From a virus: a stretch of DNA of 35,231 bases. Made by a program: the position numbers and the translations under genes. How positions within the stretch are numbered: the first letter of the stretch is position 1; each line of letters starts with the position of its first letter. Where the stretch lies: positions 1 to 35,231 of IMG/VR virus record IMGVR_UViG_3300043137_000334; one strand, given 5' to 3'. The notes under the pieces were generated by a model that worked only from the letters and a program-made list of their open reading frames with translations, was not told the origin of the DNA and did no database searches. This document shows positions 6,623 through 12,751 of the stretch, piece by piece.

Positions 6623-7239
6623 CGGTAGAGGCTCATGGACTGGGTGAACTTGCGAGCCCACTGGCGGATGGCCTCGACCGAGTTATCCGGGAAGCAGACC
6701 TGCAGGGCGTTGTCGCGGCTGAAGCAACCGTGGGCGGCCATCATCCCGATGGAGTCGGCCTCGGCGTTGTTGGCAGGCAGGTTGCCTTCGCGCTCGATGT
6801 AGATCGGGACGAAGACCCAGCCCTTCTTGACGCAGATGGACTCGAGCTTGCGGTACTCGTTGAGATAGCGGAGGTCTGGGATGAGGATGACCGAGCCCAT
6901 GGACCCTGACTCGGCGATGGTCTCTTCCGTCCAGGTGTCGATATGCTCGATGACCTTATCGACCCATACGTTCTGGTTCTGGCCTCGGCAGTACTCACCG
7001 TAGGCGACGAGCAGAGGACGGAGGGCGGCCTTCTTCTTGGTGTCCTCGGTGAAGACATCGATCTTCACGCCCGCCTCGTCGAGCGAGAGCTGCAGGGACT
7101 CTTTCAGCGCGTCGGCGAACTTGAGGACGATGCAGGAATACTCCGGCTCGTCTTGTTCGAGCAGCTCGAAGATTGCGTCGGCGAGGGAGTCCTTGCCACT
7201 CCTTGCGAATCCTGCGATGGGTATGAGCACGTGTTTCAT
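6619..7239 (-). CDS. Deoxynucleoside monophosphate kinase-like P-loop protein, 206 aa
   Basis: The P-loop GFARSGKD (10-17) follows the N-terminal beta strand KHVLIPIA. The length and the later segments (VILIPDLRYLNEY, FVPIYIEREGN) fit phage dNMP kinases, which raise dNDP supply for replication. ATG 7239 overlaps the upstream TGA as ATGA; an in-frame extension to 7326 would run into the metallopeptidase gene. Another P-loop kinase class remains possible. Confidence 0.75.
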   Translation of the reverse strand: MKHVLIPIAGFARSGKDSLADAIFELLEQDEPEYSCIVLKFADALKESLQLSLDEAGVKIDVFTEDTKKKAALRPLLVAYGEYCRGQNQNVWVDKVIEHIDTWTEETIAESGSMGSVILIPDLRYLNEYRKLESICVKKGWVFVPIYIEREGNLPANNAEADSIGMMAAHGCFSRDNALQVCFPDNSVEAIRQWARKFTQSMSLYR

Positions 7240-7490
7240 AGGGAGATGCGTCGATAGCCTTGTTTCCAGAGGACGTCCGCGATGAGTCGCGAGATGCGGT
7301 CCACCTTCTTTTCTGGCAGGGACCACTCCCCGAGGTGAAGGGCCTCATGCACGGTCACGCGCAGGCGTTCGCGTTCCGTGGCGATGTTCGGATCTATCTC
7401 GATGGTGTTGTCCTTCTTGCAAGCAAGGCCCGCCGTGTCGCCCGGTAACGGACGGACGATGACCTTCGGCACCTTGGGCTTGCGTCCCAT
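7236..7490 (-). CDS. Minimal zinc metallopeptidase-like protein, 84 aa
   Basis: A HEALH motif in VTVHEALHLGEWSLPEKKVD (about residues 47-66) matches the HExxH zinc site, with an acidic residue (Glu54) shortly after. The C-terminal helix RISRLIADVLWKQGY resembles small phage proteins of this type. At 84 aa it is near the minimum for a catalytic fold, so it could be an active peptidase or a zinc-binding remnant. The start ATG follows CATCCACCC with no Shine-Dalgarno sequence. It lies downstream of the recT terminator and begins a four-gene ATGA-linked unit. Confidence 0.7.
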   Translation of the reverse strand: MGRKPKVPKVIVRPLPGDTAGLACKKDNTIEIDPNIATERERLRVTVHEALHLGEWSLPEKKVDRISRLIADVLWKQGYRRISL

Positions 7491-7523
7491 GGGTGGATGT
7501 TCTGACCAGCAAGACGGTCACCC

Positions 7524-7560
7524 GCAAACAATAAGGGCGACCCCCTTGCGAGAGTCGCCC
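7524..7560 (-). terminator. Rho-independent terminator after recT
   Basis: A 7-bp GC stem (7535-7541 with 7554-7560) with a 12-base loop is followed on the minus strand by TTATTGTTTG. It lies 27 bases past the recT stop and separates the recombination genes from the metallopeptidase-kinase unit. Confidence 0.75.
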
Positions 7561-7586
7561 CGGCTACACGGCACTCCTGCGTCAGC

Positions 7587-8375
7587 CTAAATGTCGATGG
7601 GCTCTTCGCCCTGCGGCGCGGCCTCGGTCGTCTCGACGGCCTTGGCCTTCTTGACGGCCTCCTTCACGGCTTCGGCGGCGGGCTGGACCGGCTGGCCTTC
7701 GACCGTGCGCTGACCGTACTCGGCCTCGTTGTCCTTGCGGATGGCCTCCTGGACGTCACGCGGCAGGCGGGGGAGCCACTTGGCGAGGCGCTTGAAGGCG
7801 GTCTTCTTCCACATCTCCATGGGGTAGGTGGCCCACGGACCAGAGGAGCCGGAGCGGCTTGCCTTGCGGATGGCCTCGACCTCGGCCTTGCTCATCTGAA
7901 TTGCGGCGGTCTCGCCGTCCTTGAAGCGGACCATGGCGTAGACGGCGTAGGCTTCGCCCCGGTCCTTGGACAGGTCAACGACGTGCTCCTCGACCTTGCC
8001 CAGGTTGAAGCGATACTTGTCATTCTGGCAGACGATGTCGGCGTGGATGTGGGCGACTTCGCCCGATCGCATGACGAGCGCAAGGATGCCCTTGTAGTCG
8101 AACTGCAGGGTCGCGTCGTTTCCGTAGGGGATGAGGTGGGCGTGGTGGCCGTCCGGCATCAGACCCCACTGGGCGGCCTGCAGGATGACCGAGGCGACGG
8201 ACTCCTTGGTGCAGTCCCAGAGTTTGGGGTTCTTGTTGCAGGCGGTGATGACGCAGCGCATGAAGCGGCTGGCGTCTTCGCCGTGGGGCAGGGCCTTGGC
8301 GACCTGCTCCTGGAGTCCGGCGGAGCGGACGAGCTCGATGGTGTTCTTAGGGGGGAGTGCGGGTGTGTTGCTCAT
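7587..8375 (-). CDS. recT: RecT-family single-strand annealing protein, 262 aa
   Basis: RecT proteins coat single-stranded DNA and anneal it to its complement; they pair with a 5'-3' exonuclease. Family features visible are CNKNPKLWDCTKESVASVIL (about 48-67), the block AQWGLMPDGHHAHLIPYGND (about 70-89), LQFDYKGILALVMRSGEVAH, and a WKKTAFKRLAKWLP helix. The C-terminal 50 residues are a charged, alanine-rich tail. ATG 8375 follows TAATCTCCC with no Shine-Dalgarno sequence. The RecE-like partner is at 9320-10111, separated by an SPFH gene and a tiny membrane gene. Confidence 0.93.
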   Translation of the reverse strand: MSNTPALPPKNTIELVRSAGLQEQVAKALPHGEDASRFMRCVITACNKNPKLWDCTKESVASVILQAAQWGLMPDGHHAHLIPYGNDATLQFDYKGILALVMRSGEVAHIHADIVCQNDKYRFNLGKVEEHVVDLSKDRGEAYAVYAMVRFKDGETAAIQMSKAEVEAIRKASRSGSSGPWATYPMEMWKKTAFKRLAKWLPRLPRDVQEAIRKDNEAEYGQRTVEGQPVQPAAEAVKEAVKKAKAVETTEAAPQGEEPIDI

Positions 8376-8381
8376 GGGAGA

Positions 8382-8474
8382 TTAGCGGAGAATGTAGATG
8401 ATGAAGGCGAGGAAAGCCAGAAAGGATACGACGATGACAGTCTGACAGATTGAGTTGATGTCTTCGGAGGTCAT
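8382..8474 (-). CDS. Membrane peptide, 30 aa
   Basis: ATG 8474 shares its A with the TGA of the SPFH gene (TGATG), and the stop TAA lies six bases before the recT start. After a polar N-terminus (MTSEDINSICQ) a single hydrophobic helix fills the rest (TVIVVSFLAFLAFIIYILR). It is likely co-translated with the SPFH protein and might be its membrane partner. No family is recognised. Confidence 0.6.
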   Translation of the reverse strand: MTSEDINSICQTVIVVSFLAFLAFIIYILR

Positions 8475-9301
8475 CAGCGGGAAACATCCACGGTCGGGGT
8501 GACGGAGCCGTTGGGCAGGACAAGGGACTGGGGGGCTTTGCCGTCCCATTTCTTGACGGCCTCCATCAGCGTAACGTTGGGGGACTTGGCCAAGGCTTCT
8601 CCGGTGATGCGGATTGCCTCGGCTTCACCCTTGGCCTTTTCAATGGAAATCTCAGCGTCCTTCTTTGCGGAGACGAGATCGTACTCCTTGGCCAGCGCCT
8701 TCTGCTCGGCGACCTGTTTCCCTTCGATGGCCTTCTCGAGCATTTCGGTCAAGTCGATGTTCGTGATTGGGAGGTCGGATACGATGACCAGTCCTTCGAG
8801 CTGCTTTCGGACTTCGGCAAGGGCGGATGCCTTGACCATCTCGCGCTGCTTGACGATGGCTTCGGCTGTAAGCGTGGCCGATGCAAGCTTGATGGCTTCC
8901 TCGATTCTTGGGACGACAAGTGATTCGTAGGGGTTGCCGGAGTACTTCTGGAATAGGTCGAGCACCTTGCTCTCTGGGATTGAGTACATGCAGGAATAGG
9001 TTACATTGACCGTCTGTAGATCCTTGGAGAAACACTCGGTCTTGCCAATCATAGTCGTCTGCTTGATGGCAACGCGTTTAACCCTAGCCCATGGGGCGTT
9101 GAAATGTACGCCCTCTCCGAGCACGTCCTTAGACATAGTGCCGAGGTTGACGACGACGCCACGCTCGCCTGGCTCGATGACCGAGCAGGACGAGATTATC
9201 AGGACGACGAGCGCAAGGCCTGCGATGATGCCGCCGGCAATAAGTAGGGTGCGGTCGGGTCGGCCTTCGGTTTCCATTCCTGTATGCATATAATCCTTCA
9301 T
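8474..9301 (-). CDS. SPFH/band-7 (prohibitin/HflC-like) membrane protein, 275 aa
   Basis: One membrane helix at about 19-37 (LLIAGGIIAGLALVVLIIS) is followed by EPGERGVVVNLGTM, the hallmark start of the SPFH domain. A long alanine/glutamate-rich coiled coil covers about 170-245 (EKAKGEAEAIRITGEALAKS). SPFH proteins form membrane-bound rings or cages and modulate partners such as the FtsH protease. The likely start is ATG 9301 with the C/A-rich leader CCCTCTCACACCA. An internal ATG at residue 5 has AAGGA just upstream and is an alternative. It lies between recE and recT. Phage versions exist, but their role is not clear. Confidence 0.85.
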   Translation of the reverse strand: MKDYMHTGMETEGRPDRTLLIAGGIIAGLALVVLIISSCSVIEPGERGVVVNLGTMSKDVLGEGVHFNAPWARVKRVAIKQTTMIGKTECFSKDLQTVNVTYSCMYSIPESKVLDLFQKYSGNPYESLVVPRIEEAIKLASATLTAEAIVKQREMVKASALAEVRKQLEGLVIVSDLPITNIDLTEMLEKAIEGKQVAEQKALAKEYDLVSAKKDAEISIEKAKGEAEAIRITGEALAKSPNVTLMEAVKKWDGKAPQSLVLPNGSVTPTVDVSR

Positions 9302-9319
9302 GATGTTGGTGTGAGAGGG

Positions 9320-10111
9320 TTAGCGGATGTAAGCGGGTTGTTCGATGTCGATGACGCCATCGGTGAGTTTAGTGGGCCAGAGGGCGGGGTCGTCGCCGTA
9401 CTTGTCTTGGATAGCCCTCATCTTCTGCAAGCCTTCGTTGTAATGACGGCGCCCGGTCTCGATGACGTAGGCAGGAACAGCGAAGCACTGGACGAAGATT
9501 TCGGGGGCCTCGTCTCCTGCGATCACCACGTAGACGGTCTGGCTAGGCTGGGTGCCGAGGTTGGCCTCGATGCCGTCGCCGTACATGGCTGACTGACGAT
9601 GGTAGCCAAGGTCGAAGAAGGTAGAGTTGAACTTGCGCGGGTTGATGGATGCTGACGTTTTCAAGTCTCCGAGGATGCCGTCGGGTCGGAGGAAGTCGGG
9701 GCGGCAGCGCAGTTCGTAGCCGGTGGGCTGGTGCCTCCAGAAGTAGGACTGCTCGATGACGTTGCCCTTGTCGGACAGCAGGGCACCGGCGAACTCGTCG
9801 GCATAGACCGCGTCACGGATCGCGACGAGGGACTCGTACTCCTCATGCTTCACGACCTCCTTGCCAGCGGAGTCCAGGGCGAACTGCTCCTTGCGCTCCT
9901 TGGCGCCTTTGCCCTTGTCGAGACCCTCGGGCATGACGGCCCAGTCGGTGGTGACGAGCTGAGGCTCCAGCAGGAAGGTGTGGACGAGGGTGCCCCAGCG
10001 CATCGACGGCGTCTGCTTGATGGGCGTTCGCGTGAGGCGGGGGGACTGGAGGAAGCGGGACAGCGTGGAGTTGCTGACCCCGATGTGGGCGTGGTATTCT
10101 GCGTTGTTCAT
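9320..10111 (-). CDS. RecE-like PD-(D/E)XK exonuclease, 263 aa
   Basis: The N-terminal part, YHAHIGVSNSTLSRF with MRWGTLVHTFLLEP (His44), and the catalytic run CRPDF (Asp139), GDLKT (Asp149, Lys151), with Glu120 upstream, match the RecE/ExoVIII-type nuclease family. The enzyme would degrade 5' strands to load the RecT protein. Its length suits the nuclease core only, unlike the large E. coli RecE. ATG 10111 follows TAATCTCCCCCGCAC. It is in the same leftward unit as ligase and recT. Confidence 0.88.
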   Translation of the reverse strand: MNNAEYHAHIGVSNSTLSRFLQSPRLTRTPIKQTPSMRWGTLVHTFLLEPQLVTTDWAVMPEGLDKGKGAKERKEQFALDSAGKEVVKHEEYESLVAIRDAVYADEFAGALLSDKGNVIEQSYFWRHQPTGYELRCRPDFLRPDGILGDLKTSASINPRKFNSTFFDLGYHRQSAMYGDGIEANLGTQPSQTVYVVIAGDEAPEIFVQCFAVPAYVIETGRRHYNEGLQKMRAIQDKYGDDPALWPTKLTDGVIDIEQPAYIR

Positions 10112-10123
10112 GTGCGGGGGAGA

Positions 10124-10354
10124 TTAGGAGAGGACGTCTAGGAGACCGCCGACCAGCATACAAAGGACGATGAGCATGAAGATGCAGAAGTGGACGCGGT
10201 GTTTGATGGAGTTTGGTTTTCCGTAGTGCTCCTCCATTTCGTCGCAGGTCTTGGACGCATCCCATGCGCACCAGATACTGACGCCGACCGCCAACGCTAC
10301 GAATGAGCAAGCAGGGATAACAAACATCAAGTGACCGATTTCCTTAGTAGTCAT
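10124..10354 (-). CDS. Two-helix membrane protein, 76 aa
   Basis: Two hydrophobic segments, about 9-30 (LMFVIPACSFVALAVGVSIW) and about 53-75 (FCIFMLIVLCMLVGGLLDVL), are joined by a polar, charged loop. The start ATG 10354 lies four bases past the ligase stop, with GGAG about 14 bases upstream. No family is recognised. A holin-like or antiholin-like role is possible from topology only. Confidence 0.7.
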   Translation of the reverse strand: MTTKEIGHLMFVIPACSFVALAVGVSIWCAWDASKTCDEMEEHYGKPNSIKHRVHFCIFMLIVLCMLVGGLLDVLS

Positions 10355-10358
10355 AGTC

Positions 10359-11237
10359 TTACTTGTCTCCTCGGATGCGGGGGTGGCGCATCGAGCCGTC
10401 GGGCGTCTTGGACTGGAAGGTGACTTCGAGGTAGGAACCGATGACGGTGTCGCGGTTCGCCCAGATCGTGGCGCGCTGCTCGTCGGTGAAACCGCCGCCG
10501 ACGCGGACGAGGCGTCCGTTGTTCTCGACGACGACGTAGCCCATGGTGCCAGCCAGACGGCCTTGGCCTTCATGGACGGAGACGACCGGGCAATCCTCGG
10601 CGTCCACGGCCTTGACTTTCAACCAGGCGTTGGAGCGCTTGCCCTGCGAGTAGGGAGCGTCGGCGTCCTTGACCATGGCGCCCTCGAAACCCTGCGAGAC
10701 GAAGCGACGGAAGGCGTCGTTCGGGTTAAGACCCATGAAGGACTCGACGAGGCGGATGCTGTCAGTGAAGCAGAACTTGGACATCAAAGCGCGGCGTTCG
10801 CGGTAGGTGCCGACGTCGTCGGGCAGGTCGAGGAGCCAGAGGAAGGCGTCCTTGGCGGGCTCGTTGGAGCGGATGTCGCCGACGGAGTCGTAGAAGTCCT
10901 CGCCGGAGATAGCCTCGCAGTCGAAGGTGAATACGCCGTGATGCTGGGCGGCATCGACGAACCAGTAGCCAAGGTGGGCAAGGGACGGAAGCGGGTTGCC
11001 GTTGCGGGTCTTCATGGCCACGGCAAGGGTCTGGCGGCAGACTTCCACGATCACGCGGACGCCGTCAATCTTCGGCTCAACTGCGAAGGACTCGGGGAGG
11101 ATGCCCTTGTAGGGCTTGGCCAGCATGGCCGGGGAGAGCGGCGCCTTGGCAGGCTTGCGAGCGCCGACGCGGAAGTGCGGCTGGCTCTCAATCATGTTGA
11201 AAATGAAGGAATAGAGGTCGGAGTTAGGGTCGGTCAT
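10359..11237 (-). CDS. ATP-dependent DNA ligase, 292 aa
   Basis: The enzyme seals nicks using ATP through a lysyl-AMP intermediate. Motif I EPKIDGVR puts the catalytic Lys at about 56. Motif III FTFDCEA is at about 103-109, motif IV EGAMVK at 185-190 and motif V WLKVK at 205-209. A C-terminal OB-fold ends TPDGSMRHPRIRGDK. The start MTDPNSD at 11237 is preceded by CCCGCACAACC. A longer in-frame form would begin at 11273 inside the control region. Confidence 0.93.
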   Translation of the reverse strand: MTDPNSDLYSFIFNMIESQPHFRVGARKPAKAPLSPAMLAKPYKGILPESFAVEPKIDGVRVIVEVCRQTLAVAMKTRNGNPLPSLAHLGYWFVDAAQHHGVFTFDCEAISGEDFYDSVGDIRSNEPAKDAFLWLLDLPDDVGTYRERRALMSKFCFTDSIRLVESFMGLNPNDAFRRFVSQGFEGAMVKDADAPYSQGKRSNAWLKVKAVDAEDCPVVSVHEGQGRLAGTMGYVVVENNGRLVRVGGGFTDEQRATIWANRDTVIGSYLEVTFQSKTPDGSMRHPRIRGDK

Positions 11238-11257
11238 GGTTGTGCGGGATAGGCAAA

Positions 11258-11286
11258 GGTATGCCCTCCCCACCCCCCGCCGTCAA
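11258..11286 (-). promoter_or_regulatory. Candidate promoter for the ligase-recE-SPFH-recT unit
   Basis: TTGACG (11286-11281) matches five of six -35 bases. After a 17-base spacer lies CATACC (11263-11258), a weak -10. The expected start of transcription is about a dozen bases before the ligase ATG. The -35 overlaps one arm of an inverted repeat (11285-11318), which could be an operator. Confidence 0.4.
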
Positions 11287-11349
11287 GCCCCGACTAGGAT
11301 GCCCTAGGAAGGGGGCTTCTACCCGAGTGGGTATACTGACCTAGGTCAG
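11285..11349. promoter_or_regulatory. Cluster of three inverted repeats upstream of ligase
   Basis: Within 65 bases are three inverted repeats. A perfect 14-base palindrome CTGACCTAGGTCAG (11336-11349) overlaps the holin stop. A TACCC/GGGTA hairpin with a GAGT loop covers 11320-11333. A nested repeat has AAGCCCC (11285-11291) pairing with GGGGCTT (11312-11318), enclosing CTAGG/CCTAG. None has a T-run, so an operator or processing site is at least as likely as a terminator. Confidence 0.5.
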
Positions 11350-11663
11350 CCCTTGGAACGCCAGCCACGGACCGCCAAGAGCCCTTTGCGGACGAGTTCA
11401 GGGCTGGCGAACCCAGCCATTCCAGCGACCGCCAGATGAAAAGTACCCTGTGCCTCCGTAAACCAGCCCTTCGAGGCCATGCCGACAAGGACCGAAACCA
11501 GCCCAGCCATGACCGTCTGGACGGCCAAGGCGGACTTGCTCTCACGCTTATCGGCGCAAAGGGCACGGATCAGGAAGGCGACCACGCCCATGCCAGCGGC
11601 AAGGCCAGCGTCGCGGACTTCGGGCGGGATGCTGGAGGTGGGCTCGGGAAGGGCGGCGCTCAT
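11346..11663 (-). CDS. Putative holin, 105 aa
   Basis: Three membrane segments are likely: about 17-35 (DAGLAAGMGVVAFLIRALCA), 44-64 (LAVQTVMAGLVSVLVGMASK) and 74-92 (FHLAVAGMAGFASPELV). Between them is the charged loop CADKRESKS. This arrangement resembles LydA/holin-3-type holins, which open the inner membrane at lysis. ATG 11663 overlaps the stop of the lipoprotein gene (ATGA). The family match is judged by eye. Confidence 0.62.
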   Translation of the reverse strand: MSAALPEPTSSIPPEVRDAGLAAGMGVVAFLIRALCADKRESKSALAVQTVMAGLVSVLVGMASKGWFTEAQGTFHLAVAGMAGFASPELVRKGLLAVRGWRSKG

Positions 11664-12394
11664 TCGTCCTTGGTGATTTCCTGTTCGTCCTTCTTGTCCT
11701 GGACGGCGTCATGCACCTTGTCCCATAGCCACCAGAGGCCGAGGCCGGCGGCGATGGCAGCCGTGCCGATGGCGACCCAAAGGAAGTAGGGCGAGTCGAT
11801 GATGTGCGGGACGGCTCCGCAGAAGGCGCCGCAGAGGAGCAGCGGGACGCCGACGCGAGGGCCACCACCGAAGGCAAAGGCCAGCGCACCGATTACGGCG
11901 AGCCCAGCCCCGGTCAGCGTCCAGATGTTCTTCGAGGCTTCCTGCTTCACGCGCTCGACCTCGGCGGTGAGTTCCTTGATGCGGGCGTCCTTCAGCTGGG
12001 AGACGCGGAGGCTTTCCTTCTGCTGGGCTTCGACCTTCGCCCAGTCGGCATCGATCTTCGCCAGCAGTTTCTTTCCGTACTCGACCGCGTCGCCGTAAGC
12101 CTTCTGGTCGGCGGGGTTGTTCGCACGTTGGCGGGCGAGGGCGAGTTCCTCCGGGCTTGCGGGGGGCAGGAAGGACAACGCCACGGTGGTCTCGCCGCGG
12201 ACGACGTCGGGCTTGTCGGCCATCTCGCGGGCGATGGTGATTGAGGCGGCGACCTTCTGGTCGGCCTTGTCCCATTCCTTGCCGAGGGTCTGGACGACGG
12301 CCTCGGAGGTCGGGGCGTTCGGCTGCTCGGGGATGGGCGGGCGGGACGCGTCGCACCCGGTCAGGCAAAGGGCGATGACCAGGAGCGAGCGCAC
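11660..12394 (-). CDS. Lipobox protein with C-terminal membrane helices; spanin candidate, 244 aa
   Basis: The start is GTG 12394. A lipoprotein signal (SLLVIALCLTGC) puts the lipidated Cys near residue 14. A proline-rich linker is followed by a long charged coiled coil (about 95-155). Three hydrophobic segments come next (about 157-176, 178-197 and 203-222), then a charged tail. An outer-membrane lipid anchor plus C-terminal inner-membrane helix is the plan of a unimolecular spanin, although those have only one helix. It abuts the holin. An alternative is a structural or exclusion lipoprotein. Confidence 0.65.
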   Translation of the reverse strand: MRSLLVIALCLTGCDASRPPIPEQPNAPTSEAVVQTLGKEWDKADQKVAASITIAREMADKPDVVRGETTVALSFLPPASPEELALARQRANNPADQKAYGDAVEYGKKLLAKIDADWAKVEAQQKESLRVSQLKDARIKELTAEVERVKQEASKNIWTLTGAGLAVIGALAFAFGGGPRVGVPLLLCGAFCGAVPHIIDSPYFLWVAIGTAAIAAGLGLWWLWDKVHDAVQDKKDEQEITKDE

Positions 12395-12398
12395 GGCC

Positions 12399-12521
12399 TT
12401 ACTTGCCCTTCAGCGCGTCGAGGATGGACTTGGCCTTCTCGACCTTGGAGGACGAGGCGTTCTTCAGGCCAGCGTAGAACCCACCGGCGAAACCGAGGGC
12501 GATGCAGAGGAGGTAGATCAT
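12399..12521 (-). CDS. Small membrane protein, 40 aa
   Basis: ATG 12521 follows the stop of the upstream gene by one base (TAACATG). A hydrophobic N-terminal helix (MIYLLCIALGFAGGFYAGL) precedes a lysine-rich helix (KVEKAKSILDALKGK). Being next to the spanin candidate and holin, it may belong to the lysis block, for example as an antiholin or inner-membrane spanin partner; this is inference from position. Confidence 0.6.
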   Translation of the reverse strand: MIYLLCIALGFAGGFYAGLKNASSSKVEKAKSILDALKGK

Positions 12522-12522
12522 G

Positions 12523-12747
12523 TTAGGAAAGTTTGGAGAGTAGGGCTTTGACCTGTGCTTCGAGCTCGGCGATGCGGTCGGCATCGGTCTTCTCGACTGG
12601 AGCAGGGACATAGGTCTGCTCGATTGAGGCCAGCACCTGCTCGTCGTTGGCGGCAGGGTTGACGATGAGGCGGCCACCAGTCGAGGAAGTCCAAAGCGAG
12701 CGGTCTTCGCTCGGCGTCCAAGTGATGTCGTGAGAGTCGATGATCAT
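12523..12747 (-). CDS. Hypothetical protein following the tail fibre, 74 aa
   Basis: ATG 12747 lies just after the fibre stop (TAATCACATG). The N-terminal half is beta-like and tryptophan-containing (HDITWTPSEDRSLWTSSTGG); the C-terminus is a short coiled coil (DADRIAELEAQVKALLSKL). Position directly after a fibre gene is typical for fibre chaperones or small fibre-associated proteins, but there is no sequence match to a known family. The longer frame to 13125 is only the antisense-like shadow of glycine codons in the fibre gene. Confidence 0.65.
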   Translation of the reverse strand: MIIDSHDITWTPSEDRSLWTSSTGGRLIVNPAANDEQVLASIEQTYVPAPVEKTDADRIAELEAQVKALLSKLS

Positions 12748-12751
12748 GTGA

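Noticed and set aside
5418-6661. Plus-strand frames opposite the winged-helix and phosphoesterase genes
   Set aside because: The minus-strand genes are linked by ATGA overlaps and carry recognisable motifs. The plus frames lack both.
10383-11252. 289-aa plus-strand frame opposite the DNA ligase
   Set aside because: The ligase has all nucleotidyltransferase motifs on the other strand. The plus frame shows no motif and biased composition.
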